Notes under the pieces: generated by a model
The model's input: only the letters and a program-made list of their open reading frames with translations
What the model was told of the DNA's origin: nothing
The model's database searches: none
Translations under genes and position numbers: made by a program
Assembly (NCBI GenBank): GCA_041277045.1
Contig: JBGFSY010000001.1
Span: 1,426,001-1,490,000 of the forward strand
Source: Reddybacter sp041277045
Lineage (GTDB): Bacteria; Pseudomonadota; Gammaproteobacteria; Pseudomonadales; Porticoccaceae
Length of the DNA stretch: 64,000 nucleotides
Direction of reading: 5' to 3'
In this document: in pieces, positions 44,104 through 52,535 of the stretch
Layout: each line of letters opens with the position of its first letter
Numbering within the stretch: position 1 is the first letter of the stretch

Positions 44104-45825
44104 TTAATCTCGTGTAACTCGGTTAGTTTCTTCGAGGCTAATAATACCTTCTACGGCTTTCTTTAATGCCGACTGGCGCAAAGTTCTAAAGCCCTCCCGC
44201 TTGGCGAGTTCCGCAATCTCAAGAGAATTGCCGCCCTCCATAATCAATTTTGATACGGCGGGTGAAACCTCGAGCACCTCGTAAATGCCCACGCGGCCCT
44301 TGTAGCCCTTGGTACATTTTTTACAGCCAACAGCCTGTTGCAGTTGAATGTCTCCCAAGGGTAAGCCGAGGGTTTCAAAACCCTCGGCTGCGAGAATATT
44401 TTGCGGTATATCCGTGGCCGCTTCCTTGCAAAACTTGCATAGGCGTCGCGCCAGACGCTGGGCGATAATTAAACTCACTGAGGTTGCCACGTTAAAGGCG
44501 GGTACCCCCATATTGAGTAGGCGGGTCAAGGTTTCGGGTGCGCTGTTGGTGTGCAGGGTCGATAGTACCAAGTGACCCGTTTGTGCCGCCTTGATGGAAA
44601 TTTCGGCGGTTTCCAGGTCGCGAATCTCGCCGACCATAATAACGTCCGGGTCTTGGCGCAAAAAGGCTCGCAGGGCCTCGGAGAAAGTCAGCCCCACCCG
44701 AGCGCTCATCTGTACCTGATTAATCCCTTCCAGGTTGATCTCAATCGGGTCTTCTGCTGTGGATATATTGCGCTCGGGGGTATTGAGAATATTTAAACCG
44801 GTGTAAAGCGATACAGTTTTACCCGAACCCGTTGGCCCGGTCACCAAAATCATACCCTGGGGTTGATTGAGGGTTTTTAGATAGGCCTCTTTTTGGTCGT
44901 CTTCATAACCGAGGGCCTCAATGCCCATTTGCGCACTGGTCGGATCGAGAATACGCAATACTATCTTTTCACCGTACTGCGTAGGCAGGGTGTTGACACG
45001 AAAGTCGATGGCGCGCCGCGCTGACAGGCGCATTTTAATGCGGCCGTCCTGGGGCACGCGCCGCTCGGAAATGTCCATCCGCGACATCACCTTGAGACGC
45101 GCGGCAAGTCGCGAGCCCAGGTTGACCGGTGGTTTGGCCACTTCTTCCAAAATACCATCGGTGCGAAAGCGCACCCGATAGCTCATTTCATAGGGTTCAA
45201 AGTGAATATCAGATGAGCCCTTCTTGATCGCATCGAGTAGCAGCTTATTAACAAAGCGTACGATGGGCGCATCATCTTCGTCGGCGGTAATCGCCTGGTC
45301 TGCGTTGTCACCACTATCGATATTAATGGCATCGAGCTGAGACTCATCGACAGTTCCGAGGGAGGCTCCGATATCTTCGTCGTTACTGTCGATATAGGTT
45401 TCGAGGGCCACCTTTAATTTGTCGTATTCAACGACAATGGCCTCCACCGAGGTGCCAACCTGAAAGCGAATATCGTTGATAGTATGGTGATTGGTAGGGT
45501 CAATTACACCGATTTGCAGACGGTTTGATTTTAGTGAGAGTGGTATAGCGAGGTGTTTTTGCAGTAACTTAGAGTCGACAATTTTTTTCGGACAGGAACT
45601 GATATCGAGGCTGTTGAGGTCAAATAGGGGTACGCCAAATTCCTGAGCCGTCACGCTGGCGACCTGGAAGGCGCTAAGAGTTTGCTGGTCTACAAGGTAC
45701 TGTGCAAGAGAGACATTGGCCAGTGTCGCTGCCTTGCTGGCTTCAGCGGCGGCAGCTTCATCGAGCAGTGCATCGTTAACCAAGCGCTTGGGTAAGCCGT
45801 GCAGAGCGTTGTTACTGGCATTCAT
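44104..45825 (-). CDS. pilB: Type IV pilus assembly ATPase PilB
   Basis: A 573-residue hexameric extension motor. An N-terminal MshEN-like domain is followed by a secretion-ATPase core with Walker A GPTGSGKT (residues 330-337), the acidic Asp box (DIHFEPYE near 206-213) and the His box (HLVLSTLHTNSAP). A four-cysteine zinc site is formed by CKFC and CKKC. Divergent from pilA with a 403-base gap between the starts. Confidence 0.97.
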   Translation of the reverse strand: MNASNNALHGLPKRLVNDALLDEAAAAEASKAATLANVSLAQYLVDQQTLSAFQVASVTAQEFGVPLFDLNSLDISSCPKKIVDSKLLQKHLAIPLSLKSNRLQIGVIDPTNHHTINDIRFQVGTSVEAIVVEYDKLKVALETYIDSNDEDIGASLGTVDESQLDAINIDSGDNADQAITADEDDAPIVRFVNKLLLDAIKKGSSDIHFEPYEMSYRVRFRTDGILEEVAKPPVNLGSRLAARLKVMSRMDISERRVPQDGRIKMRLSARRAIDFRVNTLPTQYGEKIVLRILDPTSAQMGIEALGYEDDQKEAYLKTLNQPQGMILVTGPTGSGKTVSLYTGLNILNTPERNISTAEDPIEINLEGINQVQMSARVGLTFSEALRAFLRQDPDVIMVGEIRDLETAEISIKAAQTGHLVLSTLHTNSAPETLTRLLNMGVPAFNVATSVSLIIAQRLARRLCKFCKEAATDIPQNILAAEGFETLGLPLGDIQLQQAVGCKKCTKGYKGRVGIYEVLEVSPAVSKLIMEGGNSLEIAELAKREGFRTLRQSALKKAVEGIISLEETNRVTRD

Positions 45826-46129
45826 TGCGAGAAAGGGCCTTTAGTTAAGTGGCTAGAAGGTTGCAGTTTTTTTGTTAAAAACTTAGCAAGGCCATGAGTT
45901 TATTATAAAAACGCAGCTTTTCAAGTGCACAACGCAAGCTTTTGAAGGATGCGAGGATCTAATGATATAGATCGCTTGATTTGCTTTGCACGAAGGTGAG
46001 ACTAAAGTTTGTTTGAGTGTGACGAAAAACGTCAGTTGAGAGTGGGTCTTGTCACTGACTATTGGCCTGATAAATTCTTTCAAGGTAAATAATTTTTCTA
46101 ATCTATTGATTTTTATATATAAATAAAAC
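45826..46129. other. pilB-pilA divergent intergenic region, upstream part
   Basis: No gene seen. At about 46017-46032 an inverted repeat TGTGACG-AAAA-CGTCAG is followed by TTGTCACTGAC (about 46049-46059). These TGTC/GACA-type words lie 70-115 bases upstream of the sigma-54 promoter, where a PilR binding site is expected. The match to PilR sites is loose. Confidence 0.4.
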
Positions 46130-46145
46130 TGGCGCGGAATATGCT
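46130..46145 (+). promoter_or_regulatory. Sigma-54 promoter of pilA
   Basis: TGGCGCGGAATATGCT has GG at 46131-46132 and GC at 46143-46144, exactly ten bases between them, as the -24/-12 promoter needs. Transcription would start near 46155, giving a leader of about 74 bases. PilR, a sigma-54 activator, is encoded at the right end of this window. Confidence 0.85.
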
Positions 46146-46228
46146 TTGGTCTTGGTGTGAGCCGTTTTCACAACTAAATATTTACCCAAAGTTGTTACTT
46201 AAAGATTTTATCCAATGGAGCTTCACTT

Positions 46229-46687
46229 ATGAACAAGCGAACAAATCAACAAGGTTTTACACTGATTGAATTAATGATCGTTATTGCGATTATCGGTATT
46301 TTGGCGGCGATTGCACTACCTGCTTATCAGGATTACACGATTCGTACTAAAGTTGCAGAAGGTATTGGCCTATCTGCAGCAGCTAAGCTGGGTGTGGTTG
46401 AAACGGCGCAGTCCAATGGTATTTTGGCCACTGCAGTATCGCAAGCAGCCACAGGCTATACATTCCCAACTGCTACTGACTATGTGAATGCAAACGGAAT
46501 CTCCATTAGCGCTATAGGTGTGATCACCGTGCAAACGGCCAACACGGGTGCTGCAGTCGAACCAGCAATAACTTTGTCTCCTGTTCAAGCTACTTTGGCT
46601 GATACGGTGACATGGGTCTGTAACCTTAGCCTTGGCTTGGCGAAGCATGTGCCAGCAAACTGTCGTGGTGCTGCTGCAGCTCCCTAA
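46229..46687 (+). CDS. pilA: Type IV major pilin PilA
   Basis: A 152-residue prepilin. Short basic leader ending in QQG, cleavage by PilD before FTLIELMIVIAIIGILAAIA, Glu5 of the mature form present. The C-terminal Cys pair in WVCN and ANCR forms the D-region disulfide loop. The middle part is Ala/Thr/Val-rich, as in variable pilins. ATG 46229 has GGAG nine bases upstream. A terminator follows at 46747. Confidence 0.95.
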   Translation: MNKRTNQQGFTLIELMIVIAIIGILAAIALPAYQDYTIRTKVAEGIGLSAAAKLGVVETAQSNGILATAVSQAATGYTFPTATDYVNANGISISAIGVITVQTANTGAAVEPAITLSPVQATLADTVTWVCNLSLGLAKHVPANCRGAAAAP

Positions 46688-46702
46688 AGCAGAAAATAGA
46701 AT

Positions 46703-46829
46703 AGGGTCAGAGTCGATTGAATTAATCTTTCCCCGTTTTATTTAAGAAGCCCTGGCTAACGCTGGGGCTTTTTTATGCCTGAAAGAATATCGGGAGAAGT
46801 GAAAAAATAAGGGTCAGTCTCGATTTAAC
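46703..46829 (+). repeat. Two RAYT-type tags upstream of the transposase
   Basis: AGGGTCAG at 46703, followed by a GATTGAATTAAT end (to 46726), and a second tag GGGTCAGTCTCGATTTAA (46811-46828) are in the same orientation on either side of the pilA terminator. The inverse counterpart is at 47591-47610, just after the transposase. Confidence 0.6.
46747..46774 (+). terminator. Rho-independent terminator of pilA
   Basis: AAGCCC (46747-46752) pairs with GGGCTT (46765-46770), extended by TGGC/CGCT-type pairs, and is followed by a run of T. It lies 60 bases after the pilA stop. Confidence 0.8.
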
Positions 46830-46885
46830 TTCCAGCCCTATGCTAGTCTTTGCTTTTTCAAACGGCTTACCTGAGCGCGAGTACT

Positions 46886-47593
46886 ATGGCTCGACTGACG
46901 CGATATTTTATTGAAGGACAGCCCCAGCATATTATTCAACGGGGTAATAATCGCGAACCCATCTTTGCTGTCGAACGAGATTATTTCTTCTACCTGGAGT
47001 GTTTGCAAGAGGCCGCTGAACGACAGGGCCTGGCTATCCACAGTTATGTGTTGATGACCAACCATGTCCATTTATTGGTGACGCGGCAGACCTCGCAAAG
47101 TATCGGTAAAACACTGCAATCAGTCGGGCGGCGTTATGTTCAGTATTTTAATCACAGCTATCGGCGCACGGGTACATTGTGGGAGGGGCGGTATAAGGCA
47201 GCGCTTATCGACAGTGAGTGTTACTTATTAACGTGCATGCGCTATATCGAATTGAACCCACTGCGGGCGAATATGGTTGTTCATCCTAATGAGTACCCCT
47301 GGAGCAGTTATCGGGTAAATGCCGAAGGTGAAGAGAGTGAGTTTGTTGAAGGGCATGAGTTGTATCGGCAACTGGGGCGTAATTCTAAGCTGCGGCAGGA
47401 GGCCTACCGTGGTTTGTTTAGTACTCGTCTGGATACGCTCGATATAGACGCTATTCGCCGGGCGACGAATACAGGCTGGGCTTTAGGGGATGGCTTGTTT
47501 CGAGATAAGGTCGAGCGTTTGTCGGGTCGGCGGGCGGCACCGAAACCTCGGGGCCGCCCAGTAAAGGTCAAACCTGCTGAAAAGAAACTTTAA
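46886..47593 (+). CDS. REP-associated tyrosine transposase (RAYT, IS200/IS605-like Y1)
   Basis: A 235-residue HUH single-strand transposase of the TnpA-REP class, often domesticated to move REP-type repeats. It has GQPQHIIQRGNN near residue 11, the His60-Val-His62 metal motif (MTNHVHLLV), the catalytic tyrosine region RRYVQYFN (82-89) and the Arg-rich C-terminal tail (KPRGRPVKV). I choose ATG 46886 (MARLTRYF); an upstream ATG at 46850 would add 12 residues not seen in relatives. Tags flank the gene. The frame is intact. Confidence 0.92.
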   Translation: MARLTRYFIEGQPQHIIQRGNNREPIFAVERDYFFYLECLQEAAERQGLAIHSYVLMTNHVHLLVTRQTSQSIGKTLQSVGRRYVQYFNHSYRRTGTLWEGRYKAALIDSECYLLTCMRYIELNPLRANMVVHPNEYPWSSYRVNAEGEESEFVEGHELYRQLGRNSKLRQEAYRGLFSTRLDTLDIDAIRRATNTGWALGDGLFRDKVERLSGRRAAPKPRGRPVKVKPAEKKL

Positions 47594-47610
47594 TTCAAGT
47601 CTGACCCCAA
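47591..47610 (-). repeat. Inverted RAYT-type tag at the transposase 3' end
   Basis: The reverse complement reads TTGGGGTCAGACTTGAATTA, matching the tag at 46811-46828 in opposite orientation. The stop codon of the transposase lies inside it. The pair would mark the two ends of the element. Confidence 0.6.
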
Positions 47611-47622
47611 TTAAGAAAGGCG

Positions 47623-48498
47623 TTAAATCTCAAATTTATACCCGTCACCATCGCTCATAATCTTACCTGCTGTCGGCGTGGCGAAGTGGGTACCCAAAAT
47701 TAGCACCGGCCCATCGGCGTAATCCTGCATAAATTTGATGCGCGTTTGCTCGGCCCTGTCGTGTTCGACATCACCGATATCTAGCAGGCCGGGTTTGGCC
47801 ATTTGGCAGGGGTGGTGGAACATGTCGCCGGTGATAATGGCCTGTTCGCCATTTGATGTGATGTGAATGCTGACGTGGCCGGGGGTGTGGCCGGGGGTGG
47901 GGATCAGTTTAATTTCGTCGTTGACGACGTGATTCGATTCCACCAGGTCGGCCAGGCCGGCGTCGAGAATGGGCAGTACGGCTTGCTCGCGGCAGCCGGT
48001 GTCGAAGTGATCTTCCTCATCCATCCAGAATTTCCACTCGGTGGCGCCAAATAAATAGCGCGCATTGGGGAAGGTGGGCAGCCATTCATCACCGACCTTA
48101 TGGGTATTCCAACCCACGTGGTCAAAGTGCAAGTGGGTGCAGAGCACACGGTCGATGGATTCGGGGGCAAAGCCCAGTGCTGTCATGTTTTCGAGGAAGG
48201 GGGTATTGAGGTCGTTCCATTCTTCAAACAGGGGCAGTTTTTTGCCATTGCCCGAACAGGTATCGACAATAATATTCATTCCACCGGAGCGGATCAAAAA
48301 GGCGTGAATACTAATCAGTAGTTGATCGTTTTCATCGATGAAATTGGGCTTTAGCCAGCTGGCGTAGGGTGCCAGGCCTTCGGCAGTGCCGTCGGTAAAG
48401 AGGGTTTCGACCGGGGATTTGAGGACTACTTCAACCAAGCGGGTGATGGAAACGTCACCAATTTGCCAACTAAGATCTTCGTAATAGCGTTTACTCAC
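47623..48498 (-). CDS. MBL-fold metallo-hydrolase
   Basis: A 291-residue metallo-beta-lactamase-fold enzyme. The metal motif CTHLHFDHVGW, the second His in PTPGHTPGHVS, the bridging Asp in IITGDMFHHP and the last His in GTHFATP are all present. The pattern is close to lactonase/AttM-like or aryl-ester hydrolases, but the substrate is unknown. Start GTG 48498 has GGAG eight bases upstream. It follows the acyl-CoA dehydrogenase in the same direction after 74 bases, so a link to acyl-compound catabolism is plausible. Confidence 0.85.
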   Translation of the reverse strand: MSKRYYEDLSWQIGDVSITRLVEVVLKSPVETLFTDGTAEGLAPYASWLKPNFIDENDQLLISIHAFLIRSGGMNIIVDTCSGNGKKLPLFEEWNDLNTPFLENMTALGFAPESIDRVLCTHLHFDHVGWNTHKVGDEWLPTFPNARYLFGATEWKFWMDEEDHFDTGCREQAVLPILDAGLADLVESNHVVNDEIKLIPTPGHTPGHVSIHITSNGEQAIITGDMFHHPCQMAKPGLLDIGDVEHDRAEQTRIKFMQDYADGPVLILGTHFATPTAGKIMSDGDGYKFEI

Positions 48499-48572
48499 CT
48501 TAAGCTCCTGACTTTATTTTTATTAGATTTATCAATTCAGGGGCTTAAGGTGCCATAAAGAGCCGCAAATTT

Positions 48573-49718
48573 CTAGATGGGATTACGCTCGATCAGCTGG
48601 CGCGAAATAATAATGCGCTGCATTTCGTTGGTGCCTTCGCCAATAATCATTAGTGGTGCATCGCGGTAGAGGCGCTCGACATCGGCTTCACAAGAATAAC
48701 CAAAGGCGCCGTGAATGCGCAGATTTTCGTCGGCATTTTTGGCGGCGGCTTCGGTGGCAAAGTACTTGGCCATGCCGGCTTCCATATCGCAGCGCTGGCC
48801 GCTGTCAAAGGCTTTTGCCGCTTGCTCCAATAACAGGCGAGCCGCCTCGGTGCGGGTGGCCATTTCGCCAAGTTTGAGCTGTATCGCCTGGTGCTCGCAA
48901 ATGGCTTTGCCAAAGGTTTTGCGCTGTTGGGCGTAAGCGGTGGCTTGTTTGAGTGCGGCTGTGGCAACGCCGACACCGCGAGCGGCAACATTGATGCGGC
49001 CGAGTTCGAGACCGCCAACAGCATTGTAAAAGCCCTGGCCTTCAACCCCGCCAATTAGGCAGTCTTTGTGCACGCGGTAGTTATCGAAATTAATGTCGGC
49101 GGTATCGATGCCTTTATAGCCGAGTTTTTTCAGCTTTTTAGTGACATTAAAGCCCTCGCCATTTTCGGCGATAAACATACTCATGCCTTTGCGGGGCGGG
49201 GTGGCGGTGGGGTCGGTTTTAACCAGCAGGCCGATGACGCTACCTTCAACAGAGTTGGTGATCCAGGCTTTGGAACCGTTGACCACATAGTAGTCGCCGT
49301 CTTTCTTGGCTGCACAGCGAATGCCTTGCAGGTCAGTACCGGCATCGGGTTCGGTGAGGCCAATACCGCCGCGCAGTTCACCGGTGGCGAAGCGCGGCAG
49401 ATATTTCTGCTTTTGCTCTTCGGTGCCGAAGCTTTGTACGCAGCGCGCCATAATCAGGTGAGAGTTGAAAATGCCCGATAGCGACATCCATACCTCGGCC
49501 ACAGCGGCGACGATTTTGGAATAGGTAGAGGCGCTGAGCCCGAGACCGCCGTACTCCGGGTCAATGGTGGCGCCGAACAGCCCCAGCTCTTTCATTTGCT
49601 CGACCATGGCGTGGGGATATTCGTCGGCCTGTTCGAGGTCGTGGGCGTAGGGTGCAACATCGCGTTGCAACCAGCGGTTAACACTGTCGAGGATGAGGGT
49701 TTCTTCTTCGTTTGACAT
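48573..49718 (-). CDS. Acyl-CoA dehydrogenase
   Basis: A 381-residue flavoprotein that oxidises an acyl-CoA to the 2-enoyl-CoA. The signatures GGIGLTEPDAGTDL, KAWITN, RINVAARGVGVA and RIHGAFGYSCEADVERLYRD are clear. The catalytic base is in the late IIGEGTNEMQR block, as in short/branched-chain and glutaryl-CoA-like members. Substrate chain unknown. A MaoC-type protein gene lies 119 bases upstream, so the pair could perform oxidation and hydration of one substrate. Confidence 0.92.
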   Translation of the reverse strand: MSNEEETLILDSVNRWLQRDVAPYAHDLEQADEYPHAMVEQMKELGLFGATIDPEYGGLGLSASTYSKIVAAVAEVWMSLSGIFNSHLIMARCVQSFGTEEQKQKYLPRFATGELRGGIGLTEPDAGTDLQGIRCAAKKDGDYYVVNGSKAWITNSVEGSVIGLLVKTDPTATPPRKGMSMFIAENGEGFNVTKKLKKLGYKGIDTADINFDNYRVHKDCLIGGVEGQGFYNAVGGLELGRINVAARGVGVATAALKQATAYAQQRKTFGKAICEHQAIQLKLGEMATRTEAARLLLEQAAKAFDSGQRCDMEAGMAKYFATEAAAKNADENLRIHGAFGYSCEADVERLYRDAPLMIIGEGTNEMQRIIISRQLIERNPI

Positions 49719-49837
49719 AAAAGCTCTCGTATCGAGTGGCGGCGGAGGTGTGACGACGCAGCGCCGTACATATTGAGGAGTGGTACGACTGTTAATAATA
49801 GGCGATTAACAGCCGGGCTTTACTTGATGCGACTGGG

Positions 49838-50353
49838 CTAGTAGTTGGCCTTGTCGTCGACGGCATGGCCGGTCTTGGGGATCAGCATGGAGCGAACAAA
49901 GTTACAGACCTCGACGCCATCCTGATTTTTGCCGGTGGTGAGAATAGTCACGATGCCGGCGTTGGGGCGGCTTTTTGATTCGCGAATCTCCAGTACTTTA
50001 GATTCGGCATAAAGAGTGTCGCCGATAAAAACCGGGGCGGTCATCTTGATTTCTTTCCAGCCCAGGTTGGCGATGGTTTTTTGGCTGACATCTGAAACGC
50101 TCATGCCGCAAAGAATGGCCAGTGTCATGGTGCTGTTGACCAGCATTTTGCCAAATTCACTGTGCTTGGCGTACTCGGCATCGAAGTGCAGAGGATGCTG
50201 GTTCATGGTCAGCAGGGTGAACCAGGTGTTGTCTGTTTCGCTAATGGTGCGACCGGGGCGGTGCTCGTAAAGATCGCCGACTTTGAAGTCTTCGAGGTAG
50301 CGACCGTAGGACTCGCGGTAGTGGCCGGGTGCAATTTCAACGGATTTTGGCAT
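49838..50353 (-). CDS. MaoC-family dehydratase/hydratase
   Basis: A 171-residue hot-dog protein of the MaoC group. The family's active-site segment is represented by MNQHPLHFDAEYAK with a conserved Asp/His pair, and by KMTAPVFIGDTLYAESKVLE. It would hydrate an enoyl-CoA. The N-terminus (GRYLEDFKVGDLYEHRPGR) resembles mesaconyl-CoA hydratase-like members. Start ATG 50353. Genes for acyl-CoA dehydrogenase and MBL hydrolase follow in the same direction. Confidence 0.85.
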   Translation of the reverse strand: MPKSVEIAPGHYRESYGRYLEDFKVGDLYEHRPGRTISETDNTWFTLLTMNQHPLHFDAEYAKHSEFGKMLVNSTMTLAILCGMSVSDVSQKTIANLGWKEIKMTAPVFIGDTLYAESKVLEIRESKSRPNAGIVTILTTGKNQDGVEVCNFVRSMLIPKTGHAVDDKANY

Positions 50354-50468
50354 GGAGGTTTCCTCTATGGGTTGTAGGATGGGTAGCCCGCCACCTTAAG
50401 TGAGCGGGAGGCGATGTGTCAATTCTGGCTATGGCAAAGCCTGTTCGCTAAAGGTGTTGTTTTTCGCT

Positions 50469-52361
50469 TCAATCAGCATCGAGTTCTTCCCAGCGGGCAT
50501 AGGTCTCTTCGAGCTTGGTTGCGAGGGCTGTCATCTCGTCGAGGGTTTCTTGCTGGGCTGCTGATTCCTGGCTGTAAAAGTCCGCTTGGCCGATGATGCT
50601 TTCCAGCTCAGCCTGACGATTCTCCAGCTCTTCTATTAAAGCCGGTAGTGCGTCGAGCTCGCGTTGCACTTTGTAGGAGAGTTTCTTTTTCGCCACGACA
50701 GGTTTTTCAGCAGTGGTTTTGCTGGTGTCTGTTGATGGGGCTTCGGCACTTTTCGCCGGGCCAGTCGTTTGGCTTTCAGCCTGCAGCTTGCCGCCTCGCC
50801 CCACCCAGTCGCTATAGCCACCGACGTGTGAGCTGATTTTGCCCTGGCCATCAAAGGTGAGAATCTGAGTCACAGTGTGGTCCATAAACTCCCGGTCGTG
50901 GCTGACCAATAACACGGTGCCGTCAAACTCGAGCAGAATCTCTTCGAGCAGTTCGAGGGTTTCGATATCGAGGTCGTTGGTCGGTTCATCGAGCACCAGC
51001 ACGTTGGCGGGCTTGCTAAACAGCTTGGCCAAAATGGCGCGGTTTTGCTCACCACCCGAGAGCGCTTTACAGGGCAGGCGCACCCGCTCTGGGCTGAATA
51101 AAAAGTCGCCTAAATAGCTAATGGCGTGGCGGTCTTTGCCATTAATGGTAATGAATTCTTGACCACCGCAAACATTGTCGAGCAGGGTTTTTTCGGGGTC
51201 GAGTTGGTTGCGCAGCTGGTCAAAATAGGCGACTTCCATTTTGGTGCCGAGTTTAACGCTGCCCTCTTGGGGGACGAGCTCGCCAAGCAGGACTTTAAGC
51301 AGGGTCGATTTACCCGCGCCGTTAGCACCGACAAAACCGATGCGATCACCGCGCACCACTTTCAGTGACAGATTGTCGATCACCGGCTTGCCGTTAAAGG
51401 CGTGACTGACATGTTCGAGTTCGGCAACGATTTTGCCGGAGGTGCCGCCACCTTCGATGCGGAAGTCGGCTTTACCCTGGCGACTGACGCGCTGGGAGTG
51501 CTCATCGCGCAGGCTTTTCAGGGCGCGCACGCGGCCCTCGTTGCGGGTGCGGCGGGCTTTAATGCCCTGACGTATCCACACTTCTTCCTGGGCCAGTTTT
51601 TTGTCGAACAGGGCATTGGCTCTTTCTTCTGCCTCCATTTGTTGTTCGCGATACACCAAAAAGCCGTGGTAGTCGCCGCGCCAGGCGTGCAGTGTGCCTC
51701 GGTCCAGTTCGACAATTTCGTTGGCAACCTGCTGTAGAAAAGCCCGGTCGTGAGTAACCAGTATTAAGGCACCACGGAAAGTCTTTAGCTGATTTTCGAG
51801 CCATTCAATGGCGAGAATATCGAGGTGGTTGGTTGGCTCATCGAGTAACAAAATATCGGGGTCGGTCACCAGGGCCTTGGCCAGTGCCACGCGCTTGCGC
51901 CAGCCGCCAGAAAGTGACTTCATTAGCGCATCGGCCGGTAGCTCAAGCTGGCTGATAATGGTGTCGACCTTTTGCTGCAGCAGCCAGCCATCTTTGGCTT
52001 CCAGCTCGTGCTGTACCCGTGCCATGGTGTCCATGTCGCCATCATTAATGCTGTGGTGATAGGCGGCGAGCAGGGCGCCAACTTCCTCAAGACCACTGGC
52101 GACGACGTCGTAAACGGAGGATTCGTCGGCGACGAGTAAGTCCTGTTCCAGCCAGGCGATCTTGCAGCCCGGGCGCAGCCAGTACTCACCACTGTCGGCC
52201 TGAATGCGCTGGCCGAGCAGTTTGAGCAAGGTGGTTTTGCCCTCGCCGTTGCGACCCAGTAAACCGATCTTTTGGTTTTTGTGCAGGGTTAGGTCGACCG
52301 ATTTCAGCAGGTCGCGGGTGCCGAAGTGCAGGCTTACGTTGTCGAGTCGAAGTAGGGGCAT
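50469..52361 (-). CDS. uup: ABC-F family ATPase Uup
   Basis: A 630-residue soluble protein with two ABC cassettes and no membrane part. Walker A motifs GRNGEGKTT and GANGAGKST, signatures LSGGWRKR and LSGGEQNR, and the linker characteristic of ABC-F proteins are present. The C-terminal coiled coil (VQRELDALPALIEELENRQ) marks Uup, which acts on ribosomes and in DNA-related stability. Start ATG 52361. Confidence 0.94.
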   Translation of the reverse strand: MPLLRLDNVSLHFGTRDLLKSVDLTLHKNQKIGLLGRNGEGKTTLLKLLGQRIQADSGEYWLRPGCKIAWLEQDLLVADESSVYDVVASGLEEVGALLAAYHHSINDGDMDTMARVQHELEAKDGWLLQQKVDTIISQLELPADALMKSLSGGWRKRVALAKALVTDPDILLLDEPTNHLDILAIEWLENQLKTFRGALILVTHDRAFLQQVANEIVELDRGTLHAWRGDYHGFLVYREQQMEAEERANALFDKKLAQEEVWIRQGIKARRTRNEGRVRALKSLRDEHSQRVSRQGKADFRIEGGGTSGKIVAELEHVSHAFNGKPVIDNLSLKVVRGDRIGFVGANGAGKSTLLKVLLGELVPQEGSVKLGTKMEVAYFDQLRNQLDPEKTLLDNVCGGQEFITINGKDRHAISYLGDFLFSPERVRLPCKALSGGEQNRAILAKLFSKPANVLVLDEPTNDLDIETLELLEEILLEFDGTVLLVSHDREFMDHTVTQILTFDGQGKISSHVGGYSDWVGRGGKLQAESQTTGPAKSAEAPSTDTSKTTAEKPVVAKKKLSYKVQRELDALPALIEELENRQAELESIIGQADFYSQESAAQQETLDEMTALATKLEETYARWEELDAD

Positions 52362-52401
52362 AAGAGTCTTTTATAGATATGTAATATTACGTAGAGGCCT
52401 T

Positions 52402-52524
52402 TGCAGGAGAGATGATTTTGCTTTCAGGCAAGGCAAAAAAGCGCGCAAAGAGGGAGTTTACAAGTGTAAATGACCGACTGAGCACTTTTTTAACGCAGCA
52501 TGGGAGCAAAATGGCTCTCCTGCA
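52402..52524. repeat. 123-bp extragenic palindromic element between hslU and uup
   Basis: TGCAGGAGAG..ATTTTGCT (52402-52422) is the inverse of AGCAAAAT..CTCTCCTGCA (52505-52524). Inside, AAAAAAGCGC (52435-52444) faces GCACTTTTTT (52482-52491), and TTTAC-AAGT-GTAAA (52457-52470) sits near the centre. The whole forms one long imperfect hairpin with the text GAGTTTACA..TGTAAATGACCGA. Similar intergenic elements occur as dispersed repeats in marine gammaproteobacteria, from memory. Confidence 0.65.
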
Positions 52525-52535
52525 TTGGTCTCGAA

